Shown: positions 22,600 to 25,292 of the stretch, piece by piece | Layout of the letters: every line of letters starts with the position of its first letter | How positions within the stretch are numbered: position 1 is the first letter of the stretch | Assembly (NCBI GenBank): GCA_035553855.1 | Contig: DATMJO010000067.1 | Span: forward strand, 1-25,292 | From: JBBDYQ01 sp035553855 | GTDB lineage: Bacteria > Actinomycetota > Thermoleophilia > Solirubrobacterales > Thermoleophilaceae | DNA length: 25,292 nt | Direction of reading: 5' to 3' | The notes under the pieces: generated by a model | What the model saw: only the letters and a program-made list of their open reading frames with translations | Databases searched by the model: none | What the model was told of the DNA's origin: nothing | Position numbers and translations under genes: made by a program

Positions 22600-25292
22600 T
22601 CATCGCCTCCCGTGCTTCTTCCGCCGCGAGCGCGTGCCGCTCTTCGGCTGCCGCTTGGGCTTCGGCGGCTCCGGCTCGGCCGCCTGGCCGGGCAGGCCCG
22701 CTCCGGCGGGCGGGTCTGTGAGGACCGAGCGCTGCACGGTCTCCTCCGCCGGGGCCTCCGGCTCCGGCTCGGGATCGGGCGGCGCCTGGGCACGGTCGAG
22801 CTCCTCCAGCGAGTCGGGCGGCGGCGTCTCGCGGCGTCCCTCCGCCGACGCGCGCGGACCGGCGGCTCGCTCGCGCCCCGCGCGGCCGGCCGCCCTGCGC
22901 GCTCGCGGCCCCGCCGCGGCGGGGCGCGCCGTGGTCGCCATCTCCTCGTCCTCGCCGAGTTGGGCCTCCGCGTACGCGGGCACGACACCGCCGTGGTCGT
23001 CCATGACGATCAGGCGCCTGCGGACCCAGACGGGCTCGCGTTCCTTCCAGTGCCAGAGGACGGGCGTCGCGATGAAGATCGACGAATAGGTGCCCGAGGC
23101 GATGCCCACCAGCAGCGCGAACGCGAAGTCCTTCAGCGTCTCCCCTCCGAAGAGGAGCAGCGCCGTGACGGGCATGAGCGTCGAGAACGAGGTCGCGAGC
23201 GAGCGCACCACGACCTCCGACATCGAGCGGTTCACGATCTGGGAGAAGGTCGCGCGCGGCATCCGCGGCACGTTCTCGCGGACCCGGTCGAACACGATGA
23301 TCGTGTCGTAGAGCGAGTAGCCCAAGATGGTGAGCAGGGCCGCGACGGTGGCGGTCGACACCTCCCTGTCCGTCAGGGCGTACACGCCCGCTGTGATGAG
23401 GATGTCGTGCGACAGGGCGATCAGCACCGGTACGGCGTACTTGAACTCGAACCGCAGCCCGATGTAGATCGAGATCAGGAACAGCGACGCGATGACTGCG
23501 ATCAGCGCCGTGCGCGCGATCTGCTCCCCGAACGTCGGGCCGATCGACTCGCTGGTGAAGTCGGCCTGGCGCACGCCGAAGGCCTCGTCGAGGCGGTCGC
23601 GCAGCGCCTGCACGCGGTCCGGCTCGAGCGTCGGTGTGGCGATCTGGAACACGTTCTGGCCGAGGTCGGGGTCGTCGACCTCCTGGATCTTGGCCTCCGA
23701 GAGGCCGAGCGGCGCGAGCGCCTCGCGCACGTCCGCGACTTCGGCGGGGCGCTCGATCGGCGTCTTGATCCGCGTGCCCGACTCGAAGTCGATGCCGAAG
23801 TTGATCCCGAGCCCCGCGATCGCCAGCGCGCCGGCCACGAGGATCAGCCCGGAGATCGAGAAGAACCAGCGCGAGAGCCCGGTGAAGTTGATCCGCGTGC
23901 GGATGCGCTGCTCACCGGCGCCGAGGGCGAAGCGCGACCCCAGCAGGCGCGTGCGCGCCATCGCGCCGAGGATCGCCGAGGTGGCGAGCACGGCCGTGAA
24001 CAGCGAGACGAGCGTTCCGACCCCGAGGGTGAAGGCGAAGCCCTTGACGCCGGCCGTGGCCAGCATGAACAGGATGAACGCCACGCCGATCGTGACGACG
24101 TTCGCGTCGATGATCGTGCGCAGGGCCTTCGCATAGCCCTGCGAGATGGAGGCGGGTATCGATCTCCCGGCGCGTGCCTCCTCCTTGATGCGCTCGAAGA
24201 TGACGATGTTCGCGTCGGCCGCGACGCCGAGCGTCAGGATCAAGCCCGCGATTCCCGGCAGGGTCAGCGTGACCGGGATCAGCTTCACCAGCGCGAACAG
24301 GAAGATCGCGTAGGTCAGGAGCGCCATGCCCGCGATCACCCCGAGGACGCGGTAGAAGACGATCAGGAAGAGCAGGACCAGCAGGAGGCCCGCGCCGCCC
24401 GCGATGAGGCCCTGGTCGAGGGCCTGCTGGCCGAGCGTGGCCGAGACCTGGGTCTGCGAGACGAGCTTCAGCTCGATCGGGAGGGCGCCGATGCGCAGCT
24501 GGTTCGCGAGGTCCTGGGTCTCCTCGACGTTGCCGATGTTGGTGATCTGCGCGCCGGTGCGGCCGTCGATCCCCTCCGGATCGGTGCGGAAGTTGATCGT
24601 CGCGAGCGAGATGATCCGGTTGTCGAGCGAGATCGCGAAGCGCTGGAAGGCGTTCTCGACGTCGGAGCCGGGCGGAAGGATCACCTGCGCGCCGCGCTGG
24701 GCGATGCGGCCGGTGACGCGGGCGAAGGCGCGGCGCCCGGCGTCGGTGAACTCCATCGAGACCACCGGTGCGTTGGTGGTCGGGTCGAAGTTCTGCTCGG
24801 GGTTCTCGATGTCGGAGCCCGAGAGCTCCGAGTCGTCCTCGAGCACCCAGTAGCTGCGGGGCGCGGTCGGCGGGGCGGTCGGGGCGCGCTCGGCCTCGAG
24901 CACGATGATCCCGCGGGGGACCTCCACGATGCGGCTGCCCTCCGGCGGGCCGGCGTCCCCGAGGGCCTCGAGGTCCTCCTTGCAGGCCGTCTCCTCCGCG
25001 AACTCGGGCGCCCCACCGCGCTGGGCGGGAGGCGGCGCGGCCTCCTCGAAGTCGCCGAGCAGCTCCTCGCAGGTATTGCCGGGGATGATCGCGACCGAGC
25101 GCTTCTCGAGCGGGGACTTGCCGACGGTCTCCTTCGTGAGCGGGATGCCGTCCTTGCCGAACAGGTAGAAGCGCGCCCCGCGGGTGGTGTCGTTGCGGCG
25201 GTCGTAGAACTCGCGGACCGCTTCCTCGTCGCTCGGGTCGATCTCGTTCTCGCGGAGCAGGCCGTCGTCCTTGCCCGAGGCCGACGACATCC
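22600..25292 (-). CDS. secDF: SecDF fusion protein export membrane subunit, 5' partial
   Basis: About 896 residues are visible. The first Met at 25290 is internal, because SecD should begin with a membrane helix and P1 head domain that are missing, so the gene continues past the window. The SecD part carries SGSDIENPEQNFD and the membrane motif LGVAADANIVIFERI (354-368). SecF follows in the same frame from about residue 474, with NFGIDFESGT (497-506) and GYSLYDTIIVFDRVREN (657-673). SecDF uses proton motive force to assist SecYEG-mediated export. The SecF glycine pair is changed to ESGT. From about residue 760 a 135-residue hydrophilic tail rich in Pro, Glu, Arg and Lys ends in a basic run. 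Actinobacteria often have separate secD and secF, so the fusion is notable. Confidence 0.94.
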   Translation of the reverse strand, partial: MSSASGKDDGLLRENEIDPSDEEAVREFYDRRNDTTRGARFYLFGKDGIPLTKETVGKSPLEKRSVAIIPGNTCEELLGDFEEAAPPPAQRGGAPEFAEETACKEDLEALGDAGPPEGSRIVEVPRGIIVLEAERAPTAPPTAPRSYWVLEDDSELSGSDIENPEQNFDPTTNAPVVSMEFTDAGRRAFARVTGRIAQRGAQVILPPGSDVENAFQRFAISLDNRIISLATINFRTDPEGIDGRTGAQITNIGNVEETQDLANQLRIGALPIELKLVSQTQVSATLGQQALDQGLIAGGAGLLLVLLFLIVFYRVLGVIAGMALLTYAIFLFALVKLIPVTLTLPGIAGLILTLGVAADANIVIFERIKEEARAGRSIPASISQGYAKALRTIIDANVVTIGVAFILFMLATAGVKGFAFTLGVGTLVSLFTAVLATSAILGAMARTRLLGSRFALGAGEQRIRTRINFTGLSRWFFSISGLILVAGALAIAGLGINFGIDFESGTRIKTPIERPAEVADVREALAPLGLSEAKIQEVDDPDLGQNVFQIATPTLEPDRVQALRDRLDEAFGVRQADFTSESIGPTFGEQIARTALIAVIASLFLISIYIGLRFEFKYAVPVLIALSHDILITAGVYALTDREVSTATVAALLTILGYSLYDTIIVFDRVRENVPRMPRATFSQIVNRSMSEVVVRSLATSFSTLMPVTALLLFGGETLKDFAFALLVGIASGTYSSIFIATPVLWHWKEREPVWVRRRLIVMDDHGGVVPAYAEAQLGEDEEMATTARPAAAGPRARRAAGRAGRERAAGPRASAEGRRETPPPDSLEELDRAQAPPDPEPEPEAPAEETVQRSVLTDPPAGAGLPGQAAEPEPPKPKRQPKSGTRSRRKKHGRR

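Noticed and set aside
25288..25290. ATG as true start of secDF
   Set aside because: The protein from here lacks the first SecD membrane helix and the start of the P1 domain, so the gene must begin outside the window.

Overview
The window is very GC-rich (about 70% or more by eye) with almost no intergenic space. Gene content suggests a high-GC actinobacterium, most likely of the Thermoleophilia/Solirubrobacterales type. This rests on three things: the style of the SecD insert and the long SecDF tail, an actinobacterial-type threonine-synthase-like enzyme, and a CysO-like sulfur carrier. The assignment is inference from gene style, not a phylogeny.

Positions 1-5224 hold the end of a GT39-type membrane glycosyltransferase (+). 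It converges on a minus-strand run that reads cysO-like carrier, methyltransferase, zinc-ribbon double methyltransferase, GT2 glycosyltransferase, methyltransferase. Positions 5254-6114 hold a lone plus-strand LCMT-type methyltransferase. Its stop codon lies inside the first copy of a five-copy GGGGTCAGACCCC repeat array (6096-6310).

Positions 6324-12771 are a second minus-strand run. It reads GT2, FAD oxidoreductase, methyltransferase, GT87-like mannosyltransferase, a SAM-I riboswitch with a legible terminator/antiterminator, a threonine-synthase-like PLP enzyme, and two tandem SnoaL/NTF2-like genes. Divergent from this, positions 12854-17378 carry corA, a phosphomanno/glucomutase, an MBL-fold hydrolase and a diacylglycerol-kinase-like lipid kinase. 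Positions 17388-25292 are the conserved secDF, small membrane protein, recJ, rel block on the minus strand. secDF is cut by the window edge.

The two glycosyltransferase/methyltransferase groups probably build or decorate a cell-surface polysaccharide or glycolipid, and the hexose-phosphate mutase could supply sugar phosphate. The most interesting system is the SAM-repressed threonine-synthase-like enzyme with a CysO-like carrier 2 kb away. Together they suggest the PLP enzyme makes homocysteine from O-phosphohomoserine with carrier-borne sulfur, rather than threonine. The second point of interest is the repeat array, which has an ordered short/long linker pattern and supplies a gene's stop codon. 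No tRNA, rRNA, insertion sequence or CRISPR was seen, and no gene-free stretch exceeds 300 bases.
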